In this document: one piece after another, positions 33,611 to 41,449 of the stretch
Position numbering within the stretch: the stretch's first letter is position 1
Layout of the letters: each line of letters opens with the position of its first letter
Assembly: GCA_045837725.1 (NCBI GenBank)
Contig: JBEWZL010000281.1
Location: forward strand, 1-41,449
Length of the DNA: 41,449 nucleotides
Source of the DNA: Vermamoeba vermiformis
Lineage: Eukaryota; Tubulinea; Echinamoebida
Direction: 5' to 3'
Made by a program: the position numbers and the translations under genes
The notes under the pieces: model-generated
Told to the model about the DNA's origin: nothing
What the model saw: the letters and a program-made list of their open reading frames with translations, nothing else
The model's database searches: none

Positions 33611-34866
33611 TCAAACGAGGTTTATTGCATTCGGTGCGTTCTTTTTTATTTGATCCAGCACGTCTTTCATCTCCGTAAAGAACGCTAATTTGTCCTTTTT
33701 AGTAAATTGCGTGACACGTCCGCTCGTTGAAGGGATAACGAACAGCTCGGCCTCGCCAAACTCGCTCATCTTCGGTTGTCTGCCCCAAGCAACTGATTTA
33801 ACGCGTGCAAAATACGTGAACACTTGTTTGCCGTTAAAACAAACTATTTTCGGCTTGTATTGTTGGATTTTTTTCCGTAGCAATTCTCCGCCTGATTTCA
33901 GTTCCGATGGCGTTAATTCGTCCGTGCCACGCGCTGAATAATAGTATTAGAAACACTTATCATATTCTCGATGATATAGAGAATTTTTAATGCTGTTGAT
34001 GTTGGTGTTTGAGATCCAGCGATTACTGCGACTTACATTTCCGCACGACTATATTAGTCAATCCCATATTATACTTTTCTACCAAATGTATATCGTCTTC
34101 ATGCGTAACTTTGTCTTTGATGAGTCCTACAACAAGAATCAGAACGACGTTTGCGTGTCAAAAGTGTCAAAGTGTCAAACTCACCCGACTCGTTCAGCAA
34201 CTTCCAAAAATGATTTGTGGGGTTCGAATAATGGTGTTTTTTAGCAGCGGACATTAATCCAGGGTTGTAACCAATCTAAGGCGGATCCAAATTTCGTTAG
34301 TAAATATTTTCATTGAATACGAGGGTTATAGTCTGTTAAAATTTACTAGTAATTTCCAAATTTAGAAATATTAGCCTCGTGAGATCGCTACGTACGAATA
34401 AAATATCCAAATTATGGTTCAGATAATCAGGCACGCAATCATCGGTGAAATTAAACCAATCAATCTCTTCATATTCTTCCATTTGTATACAATTATTTGT
34501 TAGATAGTCTCCAAAGGTACCATCCTCGAAAAGAAGTCTGATCGAGTTCGGATCTAAAATTTAGCCGGGTTGGTTAGACACCTGTTAAGATCTCCATAAC
34601 ACTTACCATTATTTCCGTCTATTTTTATTCCTTTTTTCCAATTAGCAGGTCCTAATTTGACGCGGTAGGTCAGATTCACAAGTAGCAAAGGCTTTTGTTC
34701 TGCAATTTTCAATAATTTTAATTAATTATGTAAATAATATTCTTAATTACGGTCTATTCATACCTATTTTAATACTTGGGTCTTCTTTTTTTTGCTTCTT
34801 TATAAAATAATTTTCAATGGGTTCATTCGATCCAAGAGCAACATCACTCTGTAATGATGTACTCAT
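33611..34866 (-). CDS. Thymine/uracil-DNA glycosylase, TDG/MUG family
   Basis: Exons on the minus strand: 34866–34764, 34699–34607, 34553–34396, 34275–34185, 34126–34037, 33933–33611; 858 bases, 285 residues. The enzyme removes thymine or uracil from G:T and G:U mismatches by base-excision repair. Signatures: [19 protein letters not shown] (the GxNPG motif with the catalytic Asn), [40 protein letters not shown] and [12 protein letters not shown], in family order. The N-terminal 90 residues are a beta-rich extension not seen in bacterial MUG. The coding frame stays open into the 5' LTR of the neighbouring retrotransposon, where the only upstream ATG lies (34864–34866). The start is therefore either borrowed from the LTR or was separated from the gene by the insertion. 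The intron 34184–34127 contains three TGACAC units. Confidence 0.85.
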
Positions 34867-35012
34867 ACAATAAACGTGAGAACGTCAGCGTGTCAGGTGC
34901 GTGGTTAAGCCACGGTAAATCCCGACTTAACGGAAACCTGGCGGGTATAAAAACCCTGCCAATCTCTTTCCGTCCTGACCTTCTTCACACCCACTACGAG
35001 CACTACATTACA
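34850..35012 (+). repeat. 5' LTR (163 bp)
   Basis: Begins TGTAATG and ends CATTACA, a perfect 7-base inverted terminus. It has a TATAAAA box at 34946–34952 and a hairpin CGTGG...CCACG near 34910. It is very short for an LTR. Identical by eye to 41286–41448. Confidence 0.93.
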
Positions 35013-35013
35013 T

Positions 35014-35029
35014 TGGTGCGCCTCGCCGG
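35014..35029 (+). other. Candidate tRNA primer-binding site
   Basis: TGGTGCGCCTCGCCGG starts one base after the LTR end. It begins with TGG, as expected for pairing with a tRNA 3' CCA end. The tRNA was not identified. Confidence 0.55.
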
Positions 35030-35091
35030 TGTTAGAAGTTTTATTTATTTACATAACGTTTTAAATACATCGCCTGATCTTCACATCTACA

Positions 35092-36603
35092 ATGAGCGAA
35101 TTGACCTCCCCAGCGAGAAACACTCGCTCACGCTCCGCTCAAGGTGGTAACACTCAACAAGAGCCGCCCACGCGTCAACAGGGCAAGAGTAAACGCAAGA
35201 CGCCAGTTCCCGAGCCAGATCCCCATGCTACTGACAGCGGATCAACTGCAAACGGATCGTCCTCGGTGGCAACACCACCATCAACGCCAACACGACAAGG
35301 GGACTCAAGCAACACTGCCCAAGGGAACCAAACGCGTGTCGAGGAAACGGCCACAATTCAGAATATTCCTAATTTGGAAAATTCCGCTGGTTCGCAGACC
35401 GCTGCGGGAGTGAGTTCACCTCCTCCCCAAGGGTCTCAAACTTCGTCTGGCACGTCTGTGGGGTCTTCTACTGATTCTGTTAACGTTACTAGTGTTCGTA
35501 ATACTGGTGGCAGTAGCGTTAACCGATCAGCGGAACAATCAACCTCGGATCGGCAAGCTGGAACGACCCAAGGTGTTGTGATTCCCCAGTACCCCACGCC
35601 ACCTAGTCATAACAATAGTCAAAACGACGATATGAACAAGGCTTACGACCGCGCGCGTAGATCCGTTACCGAGAGATTTTCACGGGAGACAGCAGATCCT
35701 GAAGCGTGGCTCAATTTTATGAGATGGACTGCGTCTACTAACAAACTCGATCATGAGGCGCGGAAAAAGCTCATCTGGGAGTGTCTCTCCGAGAGCATCC
35801 AAAAGATCTACTCCGTCGCTCATGAGGTCCGTAAAAGCTCTTACGATAACATAGTCGAATGGTTCGAAGAGTCTTTCGTTGTTAAACGTAGTACTGTCGA
35901 AATCATGCGCGATATCGAAGAGTTGACTTGGGATCACGAGCACGTGCCCTTTTCGAGATTTTTGATTGACTTCGTTTCTGCCATGGGCCCGTTAGCGAAT
36001 AATGACTTTCGTCAACGTATGTGGTTACTGCAAGGCAAACTGCCCGGTTATTTGGGTCAGATGTGCCAAGCGGAATTCCCACGATTTACGTGTTTTGCTG
36101 ACATGACGTCTTGGGTAAATTCGCATGAAAACTTCAAGTTATATGCAGCCCTGACGCCATTGAAGCCCGCTAACAACAATAATCAACCTGTTAATGCTGT
36201 GAGCGACACGTTGCAAAACGTGCAGACTGGTGCTTTGAACCCCAATCTCGAAGTCCTCCAGAAGGTCGACCAGCTCGCTGACAGTATTCAACTAGTTGTC
36301 AATGCCCTTAACTCTTATCAGAGAGGTGGACTTCCGCGTAACCGCTACTACGGATCGAGAGGCGGTCGCGGAAAGAGGGGTGGTCGAGGTGGTTGGTCTA
36401 ATGACCGTGACCGCTCTTCCAAGTCTCATTACGACTCAAAACGTGGAGACAACCCTGCGAAGCACCGTTCTGATAATCGCTATGACGGGAAAGGCGATAA
36501 CCGTCGCGACAGAATGGACGAATCTGACGACTCTGAAACCCAAGAGTCTAAGCGCTCAGGCTCAAAGCCTAATGCAAATCGCAAGCGCAAAAGAGACGAT
36601 TGA
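35092..36603 (+). CDS. Retrotransposon Gag
   Basis: 503 residues. The first 180 are Ser/Thr/Gln-rich and low-complexity. Residues about 198–345 look like a Ty3-type capsid domain (DPEAWLNFMRWTAS, then FSRFLIDFVSAM). The C-terminal 90 residues are rich in Arg, Gly, Asp and Lys with an RGG-like cluster, replacing the CCHC zinc knuckle common in this family. Pol continues in the same frame directly downstream, which would suit translational read-through. Confidence 0.85.
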   Translation: MSELTSPARNTRSRSAQGGNTQQEPPTRQQGKSKRKTPVPEPDPHATDSGSTANGSSSVATPPSTPTRQGDSSNTAQGNQTRVEETATIQNIPNLENSAGSQTAAGVSSPPPQGSQTSSGTSVGSSTDSVNVTSVRNTGGSSVNRSAEQSTSDRQAGTTQGVVIPQYPTPPSHNNSQNDDMNKAYDRARRSVTERFSRETADPEAWLNFMRWTASTNKLDHEARKKLIWECLSESIQKIYSVAHEVRKSSYDNIVEWFEESFVVKRSTVEIMRDIEELTWDHEHVPFSRFLIDFVSAMGPLANNDFRQRMWLLQGKLPGYLGQMCQAEFPRFTCFADMTSWVNSHENFKLYAALTPLKPANNNNQPVNAVSDTLQNVQTGALNPNLEVLQKVDQLADSIQLVVNALNSYQRGGLPRNRYYGSRGGRGKRGGRGGWSNDRDRSSKSHYDSKRGDNPAKHRSDNRYDGKGDNRRDRMDESDDSETQESKRSGSKPNANRKRKRDD

Positions 36604-36645
36604 CGAGAGGACGAGACCTCTAGCGTCTCTCAACCTGAACCTAAC

Positions 36646-39600
36646 GTGGTGACTACCGTTCATTTGCCCAAAGGCAGCGCCGAACCCCCTGTCTTCGCGT
36701 CTGTCTGTGTGAATGGTCATCAAGTGCCCAAAGCTCTGTTGGACACTGGTGCCGCTGTAACCATCGTTAATAAAGGTTTTGTTGACTCTTTAGGCTTGTC
36801 AATTACTCCTTGTGAGCGTAGCGAGATCGTTGTTGCGAACGATGAACGAATGGCGGTGGATGGTTACGCGCACATCGCTATTCAAATAGCTAAGACTCCT
36901 GTTCGAGTTCATGCCTTATATGTTCCTAATATCGCATATGGACTTATTATTGGCACGAATGTGTTAAAAGCTAGTGGTGTCAAAGTCATGTGCGGAGGCA
37001 AGCAGTTGTGGCCACCGTTATCACCCAACGGTGAAGGCCAAAGCAATGCCAATTGCGCGTTTGTACACAAGGACACAAGGTGTCTTATTAACGCTAACGA
37101 GTCGGTTTCAATTCCTCCACTATGCGGCATGAGCGTACGTGGAAGGATGCGTGGCAAACAGCTCGATGGAGACGTCCTTATCGAGCCCACCAAGCGCACA
37201 ATAACAGACGGCAACGTTGCTAGGCAACTACGCAACGCCAAAGACGGTCTTGTCGATGTTTTCATTACAAACAGCTCTTATAACCAGAGACTGTATATCG
37301 CCAAGGACTCGCCAATTGCTTTTGCATACGACGATGTTTCCTTTTGGTGCGATGAACAAGGGATAGTCTTAACGATAGATATCCTTAATAATAGAGTCCT
37401 AGATGATAATAGTCTGCTCGCGCAAGTAAGCGATGACTCCGCTGAGCATGCCTCGGTCGAAAATTCTGCTGACGAAAAGGAGAAATGTGTAAACCGCAGA
37501 GCAAGACGCGCGTTAGAGAAGCTCGATGGCAAGGCTGAGAGAGTGTATTCCGGCAGAAAACCTCGAAAGAAACGTCGTGGTGACGGATTCGTTGAGGTCA
37601 ATGTCGTGAACTCTTCGAAGTCAGAGTTCTCTAATGAAAAAACAGACGGATGTGACATTGATCCTAATTTGCCATCCAATTATAAACAATCGTTGCTTAA
37701 GCTACTCGACAAGTACTCAGATCTCTGGACCGTTAGTGCGCACACCACAACTCCGCTCGTTAAGCACCCTATTACAACCTTCGGCGAACCGAAGAAACAA
37801 TATCCTTATCGCTTAGCTTATTCAGAGAAACCTTTTGTTGAAAAATACATTACGGACTCTTTAGCAAGCGGAATAATTAGACCATCGAATTCTCCGTGGT
37901 CAAGTCCAATTCTTCTCGTTAAGAAAAAGGACGGTACGAAACGTTTTTGCGTTGATTATCGACAGTTGAACGCAGTCACCAAAAAGGATGTTCATCCTAT
38001 TCCCAGAGTCGAAGATGTGCTGGAACGACTTGACGGGATGCGTTACTTCACGACTCTAGATCTCGTTCAGTCTTACTATCAGATCGAAGTCGAAGAGCGT
38101 GATAAGGAAAAGACTGCATTCATTACTGATCAAGGCTCATTTGAATATAATGTTATGCCTTTCGGGTTAACGAACGCTCCGTCGACATTTCAGAGACTCA
38201 TGAACTTAGTACTCGCCGGTTTGAACTGGCAGATGTGCCTCGTTTATATCGATGATATTTTGATATTTTCGAAGACATTTGAAGAGCACTTAGATCATTT
38301 AGAATTAGTCTTTGATCGTCTTCGTGCAGCGAATCTAAAACTCAAACTGTCGAAATGCAAATTCGCGTATCCAACAACGATATACTTAGGACATTGTATT
38401 GGTGCGAATGGTGTCTCACCTGATCCAGCCAAACTTGAGGCTATTAAGCGAATTGACCCGTCAACTTGGAAAAGTGTCACGGATGTCAAGTCCTTTTTAG
38501 GAATGACCGGATATTATCGGAGATTTGTTAAAGATTACGCTACAATAGCGAAAGACTTGACAGAAATGCTCCGCAAAGACGTAGATTTCAAAATGTCGCG
38601 TAGACGCGTTCGATCTGCTAAGCGCCTACGAGATGCGTTATGCACTGCACCCATTCTCGCTTATCCAAAGTGGGAATTGCCATTCATCGTTCAGGTGGAT
38701 GCAAGCAACATCGGGATGGGAGGAGTGTTAACGCAGATCCACCCTAAGACTGGTGAACACCCGGTCGCGTATTTCTCGCGTAAATTTACGCCTTCTGAAC
38801 AAAAGTACGCAGTGATGGAACGAGAGTGTTTAGCGATGGTGGAATCTATCAAATACTTTAGACCGTATATTTATGGTCAGAAGTTTACGGTAGTGACAGA
38901 TCATAAACCTCTCGAACACATCCACTCTTTTAAGTCGCATAACGGAAGAGTAGCGCGTTGGGATATGGCATTAGCTGATTATAACTTTCAAGTTATAGCT
39001 AGACCTGGCAAAGATAACGCGAACGCGGATGCATTATCCCGTTTGTTTGTCAGTACGGTGTCAATGTATACCAAATCAAAGTCAATCGACGACATTTCAC
39101 CCGAATATCTCAACACTCGCAATCCTGAAGTAATGCGCGCTAAACAGCTCGAAGACCCAAAGCTAAGTACTATTATGCAATATTTAGAGAATGATATCGC
39201 ACCCGATGACCCGAGAGAAAGAGCAATCTTAATTAAGGAATCGGATCAATATTATATTAAAAAGGGCGTTTTATATCATTTATTTTGGCCTAGTCGCAAG
39301 CGTAAATTTACTTCGCGACTTCGCCTGGCAATTCCAGAATCAATGCACAATGATATTTTAACAGCTTATCACAATGATCCGCTCGGAGCCCATCAAGGTA
39401 TTCAACGCACCTTTGAGCTCATCTCATCGAAGTACTATTGGCCTGGTCTCTACCGAAGTGTCAACGACCATGTCAGAAATTGCATCAAGTGCATCGCCAA
39501 GAAAACGCCGCGTCTCAAGAAAGCTGGATTAATGCAACCAATCCGTGTCTCAGAACGAATGGAGACTATGGGAGTTGATATTCTCGGTCCTTTACCAATG

Positions 39601-41148
39601 TCAAAAGGGAAGTACCGATACATCCTTGTTTTCAGCGATTATTTTACAAAATACCCTGTCTGCGTACCCACGCGTGACATAGAAGCACCTACTATTGCTA
39701 GAGCTATGATTGATCACGTATTTCTCGAATTAGGATTTCCTCGTAAACTGGTCTCAGATCGCGGTTCACAATTCCTCAGTGACATCGTCCAAGAAATCTG
39801 TCATCAACTCAAGATCGACAAAGTTCAGTCTACAGCGTATCACCCTCAGACCGACGGTCTCGTCGAACGGTTTAATCACACGTTGTGTGTTATGCTGTCG
39901 ATGTACTGTCACGACAACAACGCTGATTGGGCTAAATATCTCAAATACGTCGTGCACGCGTACCGGTGCACTCCTCACCCTTCTACTGGTGTTACACCAT
40001 ATGAAGCGCTGAATTTCAGGATTCCGAATTCGCTGATGGATGTGCAATTACCCGTCGCGTCACATGTCAAGGCTCGAAAGGCGCAAGATTTGTTAAAAGA
40101 ACTCGCTTTTGGTCACGACTTGATGACTAAGCAAATTAGACAGCGTATTCTCGACGCTCAAGAATACCAAGCCGACTTCTACAACAGAAATCGCCGCAAC
40201 GTACACTACAAGGTTGGCCGACGAGTTTGGTTCTTCTGGCCTATGCGTAATGCATACAACCAAGTCACTAAGCTCAGTCTCCCGTGGTCTGGCCCATACT
40301 TCATCGCCAAACAGAAATCAGCGGTGACGTATCGCCTGATGAAGCCTGATGGATCCCTATTTAAGCAAGTAGTTCACGTTGATCGTTTAAAACCGTGCAC
40401 ATCTACGAATGATATTCCTACAGAATTCGTCTCTCTGCACGCCAACGACAGTTTCGACCCCGAGATCGAGACATCCGATCGCGAACCCACCTACACACCC
40501 GTCATTATCGACAAAATTCCAACTACTCAAATAGTTGTACCTGAATATAATGACGATACCATCCAACATGATCATGAAGAGGAGCCCGAAAACGAATCTC
40601 CTGAGATCAGATCTGTTTTGGATTTATTACACGAAGAGTACTACACTCTTCGCCGTAAGTTCGAATTTAGCCGTGAAATTAAAGGCAAACAAAGACGTAA
40701 TCTTAAGAGCAAAATTAAAACACTTTGGCGGAAAATTGCAAAACTCGAATCCGATCCAAAATTAGATCATGCTAAATTTAACGACGATAATAAGGACAAT
40801 TTACAGTCTAATGAATTTAAGACAATTCCTTTTAAAGAGAGAACCGAAGATTTTATACAACCTTTCGTTCTTAAAGAATTGTTTAAAGCGCTAGTTGATC
40901 TATACTTAGCATATCGAGACAAACAATTATCGGAAAAATTCAAATTCTCGAGTGTACGCACAGAATTACGTGATTTATTTAGGATGCCGCACATCCCAGA
41001 CACGAAGCGACAACAATTTTTCCGTAGCCAGATCAAACTGATCAACTCCAAGGACGCCTTGCTGGATTTCCTGCACGACTGCCTTTCGCGCTTTGTCCAA
41101 GTCTTCGCTCACGAGATCGTCGCCATTCAACAGAAGAGCTCTCAGTAG
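36646..41148 (+). CDS. Retrotransposon Pol (PR–RT–RH–IN)
   Basis: About 1500 residues. Domains in order: aspartic protease with LLDTGA near residue 31; reverse transcriptase with YIDD near 533; RNase H (VDASNIGMGG, TDHKPLEH near 751); integrase with an HHCC zinc region at about 909–952, then the DDE core (GVDILGP, SDRGSQFLSD, VERF); a GPY/F module (SGPYF near 1215); and a charged tail of about 280 residues in which I see no chromodomain. The frame is the same as gag and is open from just after it, so no separate ATG is needed. It looks whole. Confidence 0.95.
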   Translation: MVTTVHLPKGSAEPPVFASVCVNGHQVPKALLDTGAAVTIVNKGFVDSLGLSITPCERSEIVVANDERMAVDGYAHIAIQIAKTPVRVHALYVPNIAYGLIIGTNVLKASGVKVMCGGKQLWPPLSPNGEGQSNANCAFVHKDTRCLINANESVSIPPLCGMSVRGRMRGKQLDGDVLIEPTKRTITDGNVARQLRNAKDGLVDVFITNSSYNQRLYIAKDSPIAFAYDDVSFWCDEQGIVLTIDILNNRVLDDNSLLAQVSDDSAEHASVENSADEKEKCVNRRARRALEKLDGKAERVYSGRKPRKKRRGDGFVEVNVVNSSKSEFSNEKTDGCDIDPNLPSNYKQSLLKLLDKYSDLWTVSAHTTTPLVKHPITTFGEPKKQYPYRLAYSEKPFVEKYITDSLASGIIRPSNSPWSSPILLVKKKDGTKRFCVDYRQLNAVTKKDVHPIPRVEDVLERLDGMRYFTTLDLVQSYYQIEVEERDKEKTAFITDQGSFEYNVMPFGLTNAPSTFQRLMNLVLAGLNWQMCLVYIDDILIFSKTFEEHLDHLELVFDRLRAANLKLKLSKCKFAYPTTIYLGHCIGANGVSPDPAKLEAIKRIDPSTWKSVTDVKSFLGMTGYYRRFVKDYATIAKDLTEMLRKDVDFKMSRRRVRSAKRLRDALCTAPILAYPKWELPFIVQVDASNIGMGGVLTQIHPKTGEHPVAYFSRKFTPSEQKYAVMERECLAMVESIKYFRPYIYGQKFTVVTDHKPLEHIHSFKSHNGRVARWDMALADYNFQVIARPGKDNANADALSRLFVSTVSMYTKSKSIDDISPEYLNTRNPEVMRAKQLEDPKLSTIMQYLENDIAPDDPRERAILIKESDQYYIKKGVLYHLFWPSRKRKFTSRLRLAIPESMHNDILTAYHNDPLGAHQGIQRTFELISSKYYWPGLYRSVNDHVRNCIKCIAKKTPRLKKAGLMQPIRVSERMETMGVDILGPLPMSKGKYRYILVFSDYFTKYPVCVPTRDIEAPTIARAMIDHVFLELGFPRKLVSDRGSQFLSDIVQEICHQLKIDKVQSTAYHPQTDGLVERFNHTLCVMLSMYCHDNNADWAKYLKYVVHAYRCTPHPSTGVTPYEALNFRIPNSLMDVQLPVASHVKARKAQDLLKELAFGHDLMTKQIRQRILDAQEYQADFYNRNRRNVHYKVGRRVWFFWPMRNAYNQVTKLSLPWSGPYFIAKQKSAVTYRLMKPDGSLFKQVVHVDRLKPCTSTNDIPTEFVSLHANDSFDPEIETSDREPTYTPVIIDKIPTTQIVVPEYNDDTIQHDHEEEPENESPEIRSVLDLLHEEYYTLRRKFEFSREIKGKQRRNLKSKIKTLWRKIAKLESDPKLDHAKFNDDNKDNLQSNEFKTIPFKERTEDFIQPFVLKELFKALVDLYLAYRDKQLSEKFKFSSVRTELRDLFRMPHIPDTKRQQFFRSQIKLINSKDALLDFLHDCLSRFVQVFAHEIVAIQQKSSQ

Positions 41149-41273
41149 CCTGTGCCGAGTCTGCATTGCCGCCACGTTAATCAATCAACACGATATATTT
41201 AAAACGTATTAGTTTATTTACTAGTACAAACTACATCTTACATACACTTCGGGAGAAGTGCTCTCTTTTCTTT

Positions 41274-41285
41274 AGGAGGGAGGAA
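41274..41285 (+). other. Polypurine tract
   Basis: AGGAGGGAGGAA, twelve purines ending exactly at the 3' LTR boundary, the usual plus-strand priming site of LTR elements. Confidence 0.8.
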
Positions 41286-41448
41286 TGTAATGATGTACTC
41301 ATACAATAAACGTGAGAACGTCAGCGTGTCAGGTGCGTGGTTAAGCCACGGTAAATCCCGACTTAACGGAAACCTGGCGGGTATAAAAACCCTGCCAATC
41401 TCTTTCCGTCCTGACCTTCTTCACACCCACTACGAGCACTACATTACA
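41286..41448 (+). repeat. 3' LTR (163 bp)
   Basis: Identical by eye to the 5' LTR, with the same TGTAATG/CATTACA ends and TATA box. One base of sequence follows before the window ends. Confidence 0.93.
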
Positions 41449-41449
41449 T

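Larger units (their letters stand above)
34850..41448 (+). mobile_element. Ty3/gypsy-type LTR retrotransposon, apparently whole
   Basis: The element is 6599 bases: 5' LTR, primer-binding site, gag, pol in the order protease–RT–RNase H–integrase, polypurine tract and 3' LTR. This order defines the Ty3/gypsy (Metaviridae) family. The LTRs read identical over 163 bases, so the insertion looks very recent, and no break is apparent. It sits at the 5' end of the glycosylase gene in opposite orientation. Only one base follows the 3' LTR in this window, so the target-site duplication cannot be checked. Confidence 0.93.

Noticed and set aside
33690-33941. 83-codon plus-strand frame
   Set aside because: Opposite strand of the last glycosylase exon, which carries clear family motifs.
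36909-37679. Long minus-strand frames within pol
   Set aside because: Antisense shadows of the protease-to-RT region.
1-41449. tRNA genes or CRISPR arrays
   Set aside because: Looked for tRNA T-loop (GTTCGAAT-like) contexts with pairing arms and for regularly spaced repeats; none found.

Overview
The window is eukaryotic nuclear DNA. Protein-coding genes are split by short GT–AG introns (about 45–190 bases, donors mostly GTAAGT or GTACGT), lie close together on both strands, and use all three standard stop codons. Intergenic DNA is AT-rich. I see no tRNA, rRNA or CRISPR. The gene content (many F-box proteins, plant-type leucine-rich repeats, an auto-processing membrane protein of the MYRF/S74 type, small GPI-anchored and prenylated proteins, a thymine-DNA glycosylase and a Ty3-type retrotransposon) suggests a unicellular eukaryote such as an amoebozoan, or possibly an early-branching fungus. 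I cannot name the species.

Layout. 1–623: fragment of a minus-strand F-box gene containing a 165-base duplicated unit. 1094–2470: LRR protein with a C-terminal F-box. 2579–5174: five-exon membrane protein joining an S74/MYRF-type self-cleavage domain, a transmembrane helix and a plant-type LRR ectodomain. 5370–5810: tiny F-box gene. 5847–7787: EF-1alpha-like paralogue whose GTPase motifs are gone. 8055–11311 (minus) and 16206–19080 (plus): two paralogous F-box/beta-propeller-like genes facing away from a middle block. That block holds a third F-box gene (11584–12993), a terminal-inverted-repeat element (13146–14638) and a four-helix membrane protein ending at a 62-base poly(T) tract. 19235–21105: cytosolic tyrosyl-tRNA synthetase. 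21294–23526: DUF4139 protein. 23634–26536 (minus): ankyrin-like/F-box/WD-like fusion. 26685–28942: membrane-anchored F-box protein. 29076–31012: tandem pair of GPI-type surface proteins. 31562–33107: three tiny proteins sharing one motif and each ending in a CaaX prenylation box. 33611–34866 (minus): thymine-DNA glycosylase. 34850–41448: an apparently whole Ty3/gypsy-type LTR retrotransposon with identical LTRs, inserted at the 5' end of the glycosylase gene.

Two themes link the genes. First, at least eight F-box genes of different architecture occur in 41 kb, suggesting an expanded set of ubiquitin-ligase adaptors. Second, several small families have arisen by local duplication: the F-box/propeller pair, the GPI pair and the CaaX trio. 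The least familiar item is the CaaX microprotein family, two of whose members also share a 14-base upstream element. Exon joins were deduced by eye from reading frame and splice signals. For the multi-exon genes where a total length is given, the summed exons divide by three. Introns quoted are predictions, not transcript-supported.
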